DNA of 64,000 nt, from positions 62,001-126,000 of the forward strand of contig JACRIK010000003.1 of NCBI GenBank assembly GCA_016235865.1. Direction: 5' to 3'. The stretch is from Planctomycetota bacterium (lineage in GTDB: Bacteria; Planctomycetota; MHYJ01; JACQXL01). Both the position numbers and the translations under genes were made by a program. The notes under the pieces were generated by a model that was not told the DNA's origin, searched no databases, and was given only the letters and a program-made list of their open reading frames with translations. This document shows positions 43,821 through 53,909 of the stretch, piece after piece; position 1 is the first letter of the stretch; every line of letters starts with the position of its first letter.

Positions 43821-43854
43821 AAAGCCAGTAATTCACTGCGTTCAAACTGGCTTT
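43821..43854 (-). terminator. hairpin at the end of the HEAT lipoprotein gene
   Basis: A perfect nine-pair stem, AAAGCCAGT / ACTGGCTTT, with a 16-base loop is followed on the minus strand by TTTTATCC. The U-tract is short, so this is a weak terminator or a processing structure between purM and kdsA units. Confidence 0.45.
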
Positions 43855-44689
43855 AATCGTCAGGAGGAAACATGAAGGTTGGCGAGTTTTTAAGCCACCA
43901 TTCCTCCCATCGCTTGGTACCGCTTGAAAGTTCGGACTCATTACTATAATATTTATAATCCAGTGTTACGCCGGCAATCTTACTTAAAAGACTAAAGGCA
44001 ATAGCTCTTTTATTGGGATCTGATTTCTTGAGAAAGTCAATCAAAACCGGCACGCCTCTTTTATCTTTCAGCTTAACCAGCGCTTCAGCCACGGCAAATA
44101 TAAAATCATCGTCATCCCCCGAGAGATAGCCGCTTAATTCATCCACTACTGAATAGTTTTTAAGATTGCCCAGGATGCGGGCGGCAGAAATCCTCAAGGA
44201 AAGGTCCTTTAGAGAAGGAAGCAACAGGGGCGTGGCATCATCCACTAAAAGTCCGCTGAAGACCAATTCTACCCGGGTATGATAATCAGGGTCCGGTTTT
44301 TTCAGCGCCTCGATAAGGGCCAAAACCGACCTTTTGCCGAATTTACGCAGTTCAAAAGCAAGCTTATTGGTATCGCAAGACGGATTGGCTAATTCCTGGA
44401 GTAATTTAGTGAGCCGTTCGGTCTGCGATTGTTCGGGTGAAAGAGACGGGGAACGCATCTCCATTAATTCCTTTCGCAAGACCCCCATCTCAAATCTGAG
44501 CGACTCCATATCTTTTTGCTGTTTATTAAAACGCTGGTTTAAATCATATGCCTCTTTGGCGAGAACGGCTATTTTCTGTTCCAATTCCATTGTTCTGTCA
44601 TCCCGCTGCTTAAGCTGATTACTGTAAGAGCAGGAGGCCAGAAGCGTTGAGAGTGCCAATATTACTGCTATAAAAGGCTTGCTGTTCAT
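43853..44689 (-). CDS. lipoprotein with coiled coil and HEAT repeats
   Basis: The 278-residue product has a lipoprotein signal (AVILALSTLLASC, lipobox LLAS-C), a coiled coil (~28-75, DRTMELEQKIAVLAKEAYDL) and then HEAT-like repeats (~85-245, for example LSLRISAARILGNLKNY). The C-terminal WEEWWLKNSP segment resembles the WLQWWEENK ending of the HEAT part of the 35.3-38.6 kb paralogues, so they may share ancestry. Its ATG overlaps the purM stop. The function is unknown. Confidence 0.75.
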   Translation of the reverse strand: MNSKPFIAVILALSTLLASCSYSNQLKQRDDRTMELEQKIAVLAKEAYDLNQRFNKQQKDMESLRFEMGVLRKELMEMRSPSLSPEQSQTERLTKLLQELANPSCDTNKLAFELRKFGKRSVLALIEALKKPDPDYHTRVELVFSGLLVDDATPLLLPSLKDLSLRISAARILGNLKNYSVVDELSGYLSGDDDDFIFAVAEALVKLKDKRGVPVLIDFLKKSDPNKRAIAFSLLSKIAGVTLDYKYYSNESELSSGTKRWEEWWLKNSPTFMFPPDD

Positions 44690-45819
44690 TTAATAACAAC
44701 CTGATTTACCTGTCCCGGTAACTTTCCGGTAACTTTTCCGATATTATAGGCGTTATATTTCACCTTTTTCAACCGGCGAATAATGGCTGAAGCATAGAAT
44801 TTATCGACTATAATAACCAGGCCTATACCCATATTAAAAACCCGTTGCATCTCTTCCGGTGCAATATTGCCGGTCTTTTGAATCAACGAGAAAATAGGCG
44901 GAAGCGGGAAGGCATCGGCATTAATCTCTACGCAGACATTCTTGGGCAATACCCGGGGAATGTTTTCCACCAGCCCGCCGCCGGTAATATGGGCTATTCC
45001 CTTAACTGCCTTTTTACAGCTGTAATTCCGCAAAATATGTTTGACTGCTTTTGCATAAATTATGGTGGGCTTCAGGAGTTCTTCGCCAAGGGTGCAGCCA
45101 AGTTCAGGACTATGTGATTGCAGTTTATTTACCTCCTCTTTATGCGAAAGACCCTCCAGAAAAACCCGCCGTACCAGGGAATAACCATTGGAATGCAGCC
45201 CCGAAGACGATAACCCAATCACCACATCGCCGGGCTTGATGTATTTGCCTGTAATAACCTTATGTTTATCCACCAGGCCCACGGCAAAACCGGCCAAGTC
45301 GTATTCTGATGGCGGATAGAAATCCGGCATTTCAGCGGTCTCGCCGCCCAGAAGAGCACAACCGGATTGCTCACAACCGGCGACAATCCCCTTGATAATA
45401 TCAACGATTATTTTCTCGTTCACCCGGCCACAGGAAATATAATCAAGGAAGAAAAGCGGTTCGGCGCCGGTAACAATCAGGTCGTTGATGCTCATTGCTA
45501 CAAGGTCTATGCCAATTGTGTCGTGTTTATTCAGAAGAAAGGCAATCTTTAATTTCGTCCCAACCCCATCAGAACAGGCCACCAGCGTCGGCGATTTGTA
45601 ACTCCTGGCAAATAACGGTGCAGTGTGGCTTTTGTCCCGGCGTGATACGCCTGTTTTGGGGAATAAAGAAAACAGACCGGCAAAACCCCAGGGATGGTCA
45701 ATCACCCTGGGGTCATAGGTTTTCCGGCTTAGGCGGATAATTTCGTCTATCACACCATCCTTCTTGGTTGTATCAACACCCGCGGACTTATAGGTTAACA
45801 TCTTGGTTATTGTATCCAT
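44686..45819 (-). CDS. purM: phosphoribosylformylglycinamidine cyclo-ligase (AIR synthetase)
   Basis: PurM closes FGAM to AIR in purine synthesis. The 377-residue protein has the family hallmarks: YKSAGVDTTKKDGVI, ACSDGVGTKLKIAFLL, DLVAMSINDLIVTGAEPLFF, GGETAEMPDFY and IAHITGGGLVENIPR. It is slightly longer than the ~345-residue E. coli enzyme. It overlaps genes at both ends (the 158-residue membrane protein upstream and the lipoprotein downstream), forming a compact unit. Confidence 0.96.
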   Translation of the reverse strand: MDTITKMLTYKSAGVDTTKKDGVIDEIIRLSRKTYDPRVIDHPWGFAGLFSLFPKTGVSRRDKSHTAPLFARSYKSPTLVACSDGVGTKLKIAFLLNKHDTIGIDLVAMSINDLIVTGAEPLFFLDYISCGRVNEKIIVDIIKGIVAGCEQSGCALLGGETAEMPDFYPPSEYDLAGFAVGLVDKHKVITGKYIKPGDVVIGLSSSGLHSNGYSLVRRVFLEGLSHKEEVNKLQSHSPELGCTLGEELLKPTIIYAKAVKHILRNYSCKKAVKGIAHITGGGLVENIPRVLPKNVCVEINADAFPLPPIFSLIQKTGNIAPEEMQRVFNMGIGLVIIVDKFYASAIIRRLKKVKYNAYNIGKVTGKLPGQVNQVVIK

Positions 45820-46283
45820 TTTTTATCAAAATCCAATAACGATAATTTATTGAACAGTTGCTTTTCCGTCCCTGCCGCTCCGAGATTTTTTTCTATCCGG
45901 AATAAATAGTATATTATATCTATGTCATCTTTATCAAGTTTTAATGCTCTCTTTAATTCTTTCTGCGCAGCGTATAAATCATTCTGCAAGTAATACTTAA
46001 TCCCCAGCTTCAAAAGGGTTTTCTTTTTCTCCCTGAGTGATTTGCGTTTTCGATAATAAACAGTGTTAAAAATATCCACAAGATTATATACGTATATAAT
46101 AAAGCATGAAGCGAGAAGCACAGAACGCAAAACATGGAACGCCGGGAATAAGAAGGAGATGACAATTAAAGACGTATCAAGCAGAATTACGGCAGAAAAA
46201 AATATGAGCAACCCCTTGAGATACCTGCTTAATAAGATTTGGCCGAGACCGGGGAAGAATACGGAAAGGATAAGAGGGAACAT
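45807..46283 (-). CDS. membrane protein with cytoplasmic TPR-like tail
   Basis: The 158-residue product has two to three membrane helices in the first ~75 residues (SVFFPGLGQILLSRYLKGLL opens like small PFGLGQ-type membrane proteins). A basic segment RKRKSLREKKK and a helical tail with a single TPR-like unit (YYLQNDLYAAQKELKRALKL) follow. The function is unknown. Its 3' end overlaps purM. Confidence 0.65.
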   Translation of the reverse strand: MFPLILSVFFPGLGQILLSRYLKGLLIFFSAVILLDTSLIVISFLFPAFHVLRSVLLASCFIIYVYNLVDIFNTVYYRKRKSLREKKKTLLKLGIKYYLQNDLYAAQKELKRALKLDKDDIDIIYYLFRIEKNLGAAGTEKQLFNKLSLLDFDKKWIQ

Positions 46284-46315
46284 TGAATTGATATAGTTAC
46301 TATATAGTGGACTAA

Positions 46316-46400
46316 AACCCTCTCCCCTTGTGGGAGCGGGCAGGGTGAGGGGGACACCCTCCCCTTAATCCCCTCCCATCAAGGGAGGGGAAAGAGTTTT
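46316..46400. repeat. AAACCCTCTCCCC palindromic element, second copy
   Basis: aaaaccctctccccttgtggg at the left and cccctcccatcaagggaggg at the right match parts of the 25509-25638 element. It separates the membrane protein gene from the giant surface protein. Confidence 0.5.
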
Positions 46401-46414
46401 ATTAGGATATCCTA

Positions 46415-49400
46415 TTATGGTTTATATCTGCTGCCGCTCTGAGTAAATCCGCCGTTAACAGCACCGCCCCAGATCATCATCTCCCTGATAGTGCGATCGT
46501 TATCAGGTCTGATGAAATCCATCCATAACCCCTTATGATAGGTACGGGCGGTTGGGGCGCCTAAAGAGTTAATGGTGGTCCAGCGGTCAAGTGCCGGGTC
46601 ATAATGAGCGCCGTCGTTAAGATAGTTACTGCCGTTCCAGCCGCCCCAGACAACCAATTCAGCGCGACTGCGTCCCTGCCAATCGGTCCATTCGGACCAA
46701 ACCGCATTATGATAGGCCCGGCTGGCCGGCGCATTGAGCGTAGTAATATCTCTCCACGAGTCGGTTACCGGGTCATATATTGCACCGTTATTCAGGTAAT
46801 TAACCCCATCGTATCCGCCCCAAATAAGCACCTTGTTACGCCAGGTCCAGGAATTCGTGGCATATTTAAGGTCGCCATTTCCATTGTCATAGTAACTGAT
46901 ATAACTCTTCTTAGACTGGTCAACAGCTATATTACTATATTGCCCCACGTCACCGGACTCATCAATAATTACCGGGGCATCCCAGGTAGTCGTATATACA
47001 GATGACTTACTGATATACTTGAGTCGCCCATTAGTAGTATCATAGTAACTGATATGGACGGTGGTAGGCGTAGGAGTAATCTTGGAATCTACAGCCAGAG
47101 AGCAATATTGCCCGTGGTCTGCAGGAGTGGAATCCGGCTGGTTTTCTATAACAAATGCGCCGGTCACATTAGAGGCAAACTTAAGCCGGCCATTGGTTAT
47201 ATCATAGTAGCTGATATAGATATTATTAATAGAATCAATACCTATAGAAGAATACAACCCGACATCTCCGGCGCTCTCAACGATAACCGGCGCTAAATAT
47301 GTCCCGGTCGTACTCATAATCGCATATTTAAGGTCGCCAGAGGTCTCATCGTAATAACTGATATACGCCTTATTAAGGTTATCAGCGGCAATAGAGGTGT
47401 ATTTCCCGACCGTAGCGGTGTTGTCAACGGTAACCGGCGCATTCCACGAGCCGGTCACGCCGCTAATATATTTAAGGGCGCTATTAGTCGCATCGTAGTA
47501 ACTGATATGGACTAAATTACCGGTCCCGATAGCAATATCGGTGAACAATCCGACATCACCACCACTATCAAGCGTATCTGTCTGCCAGGTTGCAAAAGCA
47601 GTGCTGCTAATGGCATATTTAAGGTTGCCATTAGTCCGGTCATAATAACTTACATGGAGACGACCGGTAGAATCAATGGCAATACTGGTGTATTCGCCTA
47701 CTCTATTCCCAGCCGGGTCTACATTTACGCCAACCGAATCCCAGGCGCCGCTTTCATTTGTGGTATATTTCAAGTCGCTCGAAGTGTAGTCATAATAAGC
47801 CACATGGGCCCGGCCTGACGGAGACAACACAATAGAAGAATACATTCCGATATCATTAGTAGTAACTGTATTATACGTAGTCCAGCCCTCTTCCGAACCG
47901 GCTCCGGTCCAGGCCGCGGTATGGCCTTCCCGCCCGACAAACCCCAGAGGCGGTGTTGATGTGCTTTGCCAGGTATCGGAAATCGGTATATACCTGCCGC
48001 CGGTGTTAAGGCGGTTATTACTGACGGATTGCCCGCCCCAGACAACCATCTGCATAGGCGTAATGGTATTAGCCCAGACCGCAACATGATTCATCCTTAC
48101 ATCCGGACGGTTAGTGCTGGTTATCGGATACCAGTCCTCTGATTCAAGTTCATAAATAGCGCCATCATTGTAATAATTCGACCCATTATAACCGCCCCAG
48201 ACTATCATTTCGTTACTGTCATTAGGTCCGTCATAAGCCCAGATGGCTGAATGCCATGCCCGAGGCGCTAATGCGGTGGGTGTTAAAGAAGACCAAAGGC
48301 CGCCCCGCCCGACAGCCGGGTCATACCTGCCGCCGGTATTTGTATACGATGTCCCATTAAAACCGCCCCAAACAATCATTGTCGGTGTAATCGTAGTGGT
48401 AATAGGGCCGGTCCAAACAGCCGTTTGCCCGTATCGTGCTGTCGGAGCTCCGGAGTTTTTGAGTAATGACCAATTATCCGTAACCGGATTATATCTGGAG
48501 CCATTACGGAATGCCTTGGCGCCATTCCAGCCGCCCCAGATAATTACCTGCGGGCTGGCTGTGGTAATAATCCAGCTAGTTCCGTCATACCTATAAACGC
48601 TATTTTCATCCTTTACCATTACATACATGCCTGCAACAGGCGTCGTAAAATCCCAGGTGGGCGGACTGTCGTCAATACAAACCGTAAGATAATTCCCATA
48701 CCCTGCCCAAGCGCCAGCCGCCCCTGTGGAAGATATCAAATACCTGTCATTTAGGACAGGTGCCGGGGGAGGGGTTGCTAAATCTTTATCTAAAACCGGT
48801 TTCTGCCAATTAAAGTTAGTGAAGACCATGGTATGGAATTCGCGGCTGACCGGCGGTCCAATCATAGGCGCAGGTACCTCTATCCAGGAATCAGTTGCCG
48901 GATTGTATCTTCCGCCGTCGTCAAGATAGCCATCAACACCCTCGCCGCCCCAGACAATCATTTCCGTACCGGTCCAGACCGCCGTATGCCCTTCGCGGCC
49001 AACCGGGGTTTCAGCCGTTGTAGTCATAACCAGCCAATAATTGCCTGTCGGCCTATAAAGACCACCAGTATTTAAGTAACTGCCATTATACCCTCCCCAG
49101 GTAAGCATCTGGGTACCGGTCCAAAGCGCCGTATGCCCGGTACGGGAAGTAGGACAATTAACTGCCGGTAAGGTCGTCCAGGCATCATTATAAATAGACC
49201 TGTACGTCGGCGGTTCCAACTGTACGACATAATCCCGTGGAGAAGCCGGCGTATATCTGCCGTCAGAGCTGGTAAGGATAGTACCGGTATTAATCGGATA
49301 AAATATACTGCCGGTATTTCCGCCAAAAATACACATCTGGCTTCCGGTCCAGACTGCGGTATGTCCGTTTCTGGCTGCAGGCGTGGAAGACGCTGGATAA

Positions 49401-52400
49401 GTAAATTCATACCAGGCATTATCAGAAGCGTACCAAATACCGCCGGTATCAAGTGTATCCCCAGCAGTATTTATGCCGCCCCAGATAAGTAATCTCCGGT
49501 TTTGCTCATCCCAAACGCCTGTATGACCACCTATGATTTGCAAAGGCAAAGCAATAACCTCGCCGGTCCTCGCAATAGGCGCATCAATTGTTCTGCTAAA
49601 TGGAACAGCTGTTAACACATATTGATAGTTATTCCAAACATTCTGCAAGGTATAATACTGATTTGAACTCTGCAGAGGAAGAGAAGTCCAGGTGTCACTC
49701 CAAATATCATATCGTCCGCCAGAATTAAGACGCTCATATTGAGCCGGGAAATAATCGCTCCGCCAGGTATAACCACCCCAGACAATCATCTGGCCCGATA
49801 CACCTAATCCCGGAGACCAAACCGCAATATGGTTACTTCTTGAGATAGGCGCGTTATCAGGGTCAAGAAGCGGCGTCCAGGTATCATTAGCCGGGCTGTA
49901 TCTTGCCCCGTCATTAAGGAAATCCATATCAGAATTTCTGCCGCCCCATATTATCATTTCGCTGCCGGTCCAGATAGCGGCATGCCCGGTCCTGGTGGAA
50001 GGCGAACCGATATCGTTTATGTAGTCCCACTCATCCATCGTCGGGTTATAACGAACCCCATCTCCAAAATAGGTGACATCGGCTCCCGAGATAACATGTC
50101 CGCCCCAGAGAAGCATCTCTGTCCCGGTCCAAACCGCGGTATGCCCCACCCTTCCTTCAAACATACTGAAACTCGCGTTTGAGTTTGGCTTCCAGGGCGA
50201 GGTGGTGGAATCAACCACCATAGCGAACGGCGCATTGGTGGCAGTTGTATCACCGAAAGCATTTGACGCTTTCACCCGCCAATAATACGTGCCGATATCC
50301 GGCAGGGCGTCTATGGTCAATGTGAAAGACGTGCTATTTCTGGCAATACCAGTTGCGGTATAAACTAGTAAACCGGATGTAAAGGCCGTATTTGTCGCCA
50401 CCTCTATGGTGTAGCCGGTTTCACCCACGCTATCATTCCATGTAAGCATTGGGGTATACGAAAGAATCGTCGAGCCGTTTACCGGCGAGGCAATATTAAA
50501 CGGGTCTGGCGGTGTGCTGGGCACAAAGGTATCAAATACGCTGTAAAAAATCGTCTCATAAGGTTCGATATTATTGGCCGTAGTGGTTCCGTAATCATTA
50601 ACCGCGATTACCCGCCAGTAATAAGTCCGCCTGGTGTTAAGAACGCTCGGTTGCACATTATAAGTATTCGTTACCCCAACCGGTTCATTACGCACAACCG
50701 TCCCGGTAATTGAATCCAAGTATATCTCCACTATATAACCAGTCGCATTAGCTGCATACGTCCAGGTTAATGTCGGTGTTAAATTCACCTCTACGGTCCC
50801 GCTAACCGGCGTGCCTAATTGGAATGCTCCCGGAGGCGCTCCAGCCGTGAATTGGAACGGCGTATTTGTTGCCGTGGTGTTTCCTGAAGCATTCCGGGCT
50901 ATCACCCGCCAATAATATAAGGTAGTGCCAATCAATGTCCCGCCGGGAATAGTAACCGCGGTAGTGCTGGATGAAATTGTCGCATTCTCATAGACTATCG
51001 TTGTCGGAGTAAACGTGGCTGCGGTAGACACCTGCAATGTATAACCGTCTAATATCGTAGATACTGACCACATAAACACCGGTGTCAGCGTATAAATAGT
51101 CTGGCCATTTAATGGTTGTGATAAATTAAAAGCAGTGGGAAGAACCTGGGTGGTAAAGTTAAACGGTCCGTTACTGGCAATGGTCTGTCCCTGCCCCTGG
51201 TCGTTGGAGGCAATCACGCGCCAGTAATATGTCCGGGCTGTTTCTAATATCCCGTTTGGTATCTGGAATGACGTGGCCGAAGTAACCAAAGGAGTCGTGG
51301 TCACAAGAGAGGCAAAAGAAAGGGAGTTGCTTATCTGCAACGTATAGGTAACCACATAAACAGAACTAGTCCAGGTGAAGGTCGGCGCCAGAGAATCCTG
51401 AATGATGCTGTCACTGCTGGGCGAGACAAGATAAAAACTTAACGGAGCCGTAGTTGGCGTAAAGGCATACGGCTGATTTGAAGCGAGTCGCTGGCCATAG
51501 TCATTCACCGCGGTTACCCGCCACCAATAAGTAATCCCCATTTCCAGGGCATTTGACGGAACCGTAAATGATGTTGTGGTGATACCCCGGTTTTCATAGC
51601 GATACGGCTCCACAAAGGTCATGTCATCATCAATCTGCAGATAGTATGTGGTGGCCAGATTAGACGGACCCCACTGAAGTGTTGGTGTCAGCGAACCCAT
51701 TACACTCCCGGAAATCGGCATTGATAAACTAAAAGCCGCCGGCGTTACATTAACAGAGAAAATTAATGGGGCGTTGTATGCCACGCGTCTGGTCGCATCA
51801 GTGGTAAATTCGTTTGCGGCAGATACGCTCCATAAATAATTCTGCCCGCTGGACAGAACACCGCTGGGCAGGGTAAAGGAAGTCGTCGCGATATTAACGT
51901 TTTCATACACCAGCGAGGAAGTGCTGGTAGAGGTAATTTGTAATGCGTAGGTAGTGGCCCGCTCTGAAACGCTCCAGGTAAAAGTAGGCGTAACAACCGT
52001 AAAAACAGTTCCGGTTACCGGCGTAGCCAAAGTAAAACTACGCGGTCCGACATCAACGAAAAATCTATAAGGGGCGTTGGCTGCCGTAGTGGTTATTGGT
52101 GTGTCATTAGATATCGCTATCACCCGCCACCAATACCATTGCTGGTTAACTAATCCGCCGCTTATTGTATACGACGTGGTGGTAATCCCAAGAATAGTTG
52201 CCGGACTATTAAAATCTATATCCGTTGCTATCTGCAGGGTATATTCGTTTGCCAGGTCTGATATCGTCCAGGTAAATGTCGGGGCCAGGGTATCAATCGT
52301 TGTCCCTGAAATAACCGTGGACAAAGTAAAGGCGCGGGGCTTTACATCGGTTCTGAAAGACAACGGCGCATTGGAAGCCGTCCTGGTTACTCCGGTGGTA

Positions 52401-53683
52401 TTATTAGCCATTACCCGCCACCAATAGGTTTGATTATCAGAAAGCCGGCCAGCCGGCAGAGTGTATGCCGCGGAAGTAATGGCCGGAAAAACCATTGTCG
52501 TGGTAAAGGTCATCACCGGCGATACCTCCAGGGTATATTCAGTAGCCAAGTTGGATATGGACCAGGAAAAATCCGGTGTCAGGGTGGAAATCACGCTGGC
52601 GCTTATCGGTGACGACTGATTGAACGACTGCGGAGTGACATCAATCGTAAATGAATAAGGCGGATTAGTATTGGTCGCTGTTGTCTCGCCTACGTTATTA
52701 ACAGCTGTCGCTTTCCAATAATAGGTAGAACCGTTTTGTAGAACGCCTGGGGGAACGCTAAAAGACGTGTCTGTTATGCCGCTATAACTCAAAATAGTTG
52801 GCGTATAAGAAGTATTCAATGATATATCCACTCGATACGTAGTCGCCTGGGTAGCTCCGGTCCATGAAAGAGTCGGCGTTATAGTTTGCTGGGTGCTACT
52901 TATCGCCGGGGCGGAAAGAAGGAAAGAACCCGGAGCGCCAACTACATAGAATGCGGCCGGGGCGTTTGAAGCATATGTAGTTCCACCCGTATTAAAAGCG
53001 CTGACCCGCCAATAATAGGTTACCCCATTGGATAATGTGCCGGGCAATGCGGATGCCATCGAATAGGTGGTTGTTACGGGTAATATAGTTGAATATACCA
53101 CGGGAGGATTAAAAGAGTTTTCCGTATCTATCTCGACAGTGTACCCGCCTGCCTGGGCTGACTCAGACCAGATTAGCGTCGGCGTAGTGCTGTATATTGT
53201 TTCACTCGGAGGAATCGGAGACAGCAAATTAAATTGTCCTGGTGTAATACCGGTATTAAAAGTAAATGGCGCATTGGAAGCCACAGTTGACGTTCCGGTG
53301 TCTCTATCCACCGCAATTACCCGCCAGTAATAGGTGGTGTTTGGCTGTAATGTGCTGGCGCCTATCTGGAACGCAGTTGCATCGCGGCGAATATTGGTGT
53401 TCTGAAAAACCGGTGTGCCGGAAGGATATGCGCTCTGCGTGAAAATCTGTAAGGTATATGAAGTCAAGTCAACCGGGAATGCGGTCCATCGAAATGTCGG
53501 TTGTAACCCTGTCGTGCTACCGGTAGTCGGATCTATCAGAAGAAATTGCCCGCTGCTGCCTCCTATCATTCTTACCTGGCTTTGCGTACCCAGGCATCCG
53601 CCCCCCTGGCCGAATCCGCCTATGCCAAACGAGGCTACCAACATCAATAACATAAACCATACTAATTTATTATGCCTTACCAT
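46415..53683 (-). CDS. giant surface protein: 11 Fn3-like domains, Kelch propeller with inserted seven-repeat propeller
   Basis: The start is the ATG at 53683, eight bases after AGGAGGA; an in-frame start at 53761 lacks a ribosome site. The product is 2,422 residues. A signal peptide with possible lipidation (GGGCLG) is followed by about 11 Fn3/Ig-like repeats (~45-1160) of the form FTLATPVTGT...TPTFTW...YTLQI. Kelch-type repeats (~1165-1930, GHTAVWTGTEMLLWGG and RYNP) come next. One is split near ~1620-1710 by a segment resembling the phage-tail DUF2793 domain (GDRYLI-like LNDRYLISSTGAAGAWAGYG). Seven repeats with HVSYYDRTNGNLKYA (~1935-2270) follow, then the last Kelch blades. A cell-surface adhesive or binding role is inferred. 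Confidence 0.85.
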   Translation of the reverse strand: MVRHNKLVWFMLLMLVASFGIGGFGQGGGCLGTQSQVRMIGGSSGQFLLIDPTTGSTTGLQPTFRWTAFPVDLTSYTLQIFTQSAYPSGTPVFQNTNIRRDATAFQIGASTLQPNTTYYWRVIAVDRDTGTSTVASNAPFTFNTGITPGQFNLLSPIPPSETIYSTTPTLIWSESAQAGGYTVEIDTENSFNPPVVYSTILPVTTTYSMASALPGTLSNGVTYYWRVSAFNTGGTTYASNAPAAFYVVGAPGSFLLSAPAISSTQQTITPTLSWTGATQATTYRVDISLNTSYTPTILSYSGITDTSFSVPPGVLQNGSTYYWKATAVNNVGETTATNTNPPYSFTIDVTPQSFNQSSPISASVISTLTPDFSWSISNLATEYTLEVSPVMTFTTTMVFPAITSAAYTLPAGRLSDNQTYWWRVMANNTTGVTRTASNAPLSFRTDVKPRAFTLSTVISGTTIDTLAPTFTWTISDLANEYTLQIATDIDFNSPATILGITTTSYTISGGLVNQQWYWWRVIAISNDTPITTTAANAPYRFFVDVGPRSFTLATPVTGTVFTVVTPTFTWSVSERATTYALQITSTSTSSLVYENVNIATTSFTLPSGVLSSGQNYLWSVSAANEFTTDATRRVAYNAPLIFSVNVTPAAFSLSMPISGSVMGSLTPTLQWGPSNLATTYYLQIDDDMTFVEPYRYENRGITTTSFTVPSNALEMGITYWWRVTAVNDYGQRLASNQPYAFTPTTAPLSFYLVSPSSDSIIQDSLAPTFTWTSSVYVVTYTLQISNSLSFASLVTTTPLVTSATSFQIPNGILETARTYYWRVIASNDQGQGQTIASNGPFNFTTQVLPTAFNLSQPLNGQTIYTLTPVFMWSVSTILDGYTLQVSTAATFTPTTIVYENATISSSTTAVTIPGGTLIGTTLYYWRVIARNASGNTTATNTPFQFTAGAPPGAFQLGTPVSGTVEVNLTPTLTWTYAANATGYIVEIYLDSITGTVVRNEPVGVTNTYNVQPSVLNTRRTYYWRVIAVNDYGTTTANNIEPYETIFYSVFDTFVPSTPPDPFNIASPVNGSTILSYTPMLTWNDSVGETGYTIEVATNTAFTSGLLVYTATGIARNSTSFTLTIDALPDIGTYYWRVKASNAFGDTTATNAPFAMVVDSTTSPWKPNSNASFSMFEGRVGHTAVWTGTEMLLWGGHVISGADVTYFGDGVRYNPTMDEWDYINDIGSPSTRTGHAAIWTGSEMIIWGGRNSDMDFLNDGARYSPANDTWTPLLDPDNAPISRSNHIAVWSPGLGVSGQMIVWGGYTWRSDYFPAQYERLNSGGRYDIWSDTWTSLPLQSSNQYYTLQNVWNNYQYVLTAVPFSRTIDAPIARTGEVIALPLQIIGGHTGVWDEQNRRLLIWGGINTAGDTLDTGGIWYASDNAWYEFTYPASSTPAARNGHTAVWTGSQMCIFGGNTGSIFYPINTGTILTSSDGRYTPASPRDYVVQLEPPTYRSIYNDAWTTLPAVNCPTSRTGHTALWTGTQMLTWGGYNGSYLNTGGLYRPTGNYWLVMTTTAETPVGREGHTAVWTGTEMIVWGGEGVDGYLDDGGRYNPATDSWIEVPAPMIGPPVSREFHTMVFTNFNWQKPVLDKDLATPPPAPVLNDRYLISSTGAAGAWAGYGNYLTVCIDDSPPTWDFTTPVAGMYVMVKDENSVYRYDGTSWIITTASPQVIIWGGWNGAKAFRNGSRYNPVTDNWSLLKNSGAPTARYGQTAVWTGPITTTITPTMIVWGGFNGTSYTNTGGRYDPAVGRGGLWSSLTPTALAPRAWHSAIWAYDGPNDSNEMIVWGGYNGSNYYNDGAIYELESEDWYPITSTNRPDVRMNHVAVWANTITPMQMVVWGGQSVSNNRLNTGGRYIPISDTWQSTSTPPLGFVGREGHTAAWTGAGSEEGWTTYNTVTTNDIGMYSSIVLSPSGRAHVAYYDYTSSDLKYTTNESGAWDSVGVNVDPAGNRVGEYTSIAIDSTGRLHVSYYDRTNGNLKYAISSTAFATWQTDTLDSGGDVGLFTDIAIGTGNLVHISYYDATNSALKYISGVTGSWNAPVTVDNTATVGKYTSIAADNLNKAYISYYDETSGDLKYAIMSTTGTYLAPVIVESAGDVGLYSSIGIDSINNIYISYYDITNGRLKFASNVTGAFVIENQPDSTPADHGQYCSLAVDSKITPTPTTVHISYYDTTNGRLKYISKSSVYTTTWDAPVIIDESGDVGQYSNIAVDQSKKSYISYYDNGNGDLKYATNSWTWRNKVLIWGGYDGVNYLNNGAIYDPVTDSWRDITTLNAPASRAYHNAVWSEWTDWQGRSRAELVVWGGWNGSNYLNDGAHYDPALDRWTTINSLGAPTARTYHKGLWMDFIRPDNDRTIREMMIWGGAVNGGFTQSGSRYKP

Positions 53684-53875
53684 ATATTCCTCCTCACTGT
53701 AATTATTATCGCTGACGCTAATTAAAGATTCTTTTTCTATCCCAAATAACCAATAAGTCAAGATAAATTATACTAAAAATTAATATTATCCTCCTGAGAG
53801 AGCACTCCCTTCTTTCCGGTTAATCATACCCCTATTTACGGGAAAAGTTGCATTTTATCAAGCACGAAATTATCC

Positions 53876-53903
53876 TTGACTTTCCATTAAATAATGCTAT
53901 ATT
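53876..53903 (+). promoter_or_regulatory. promoter with leaderless arrangement
   Basis: TTGACT (53876-53881), a 16-base spacer and TATATT (53898-53903) put the start at about 53910, exactly the ATG of the next gene. No Shine-Dalgarno is present. Confidence 0.55.
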
Positions 53904-53909
53904 AATACC

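Noticed and set aside
53684-53761. Longer N-terminus for the giant surface protein
   Set aside because: AGGAGGA and a signal peptide fit the ATG at 53683; the extra 26 residues would bury the signal.
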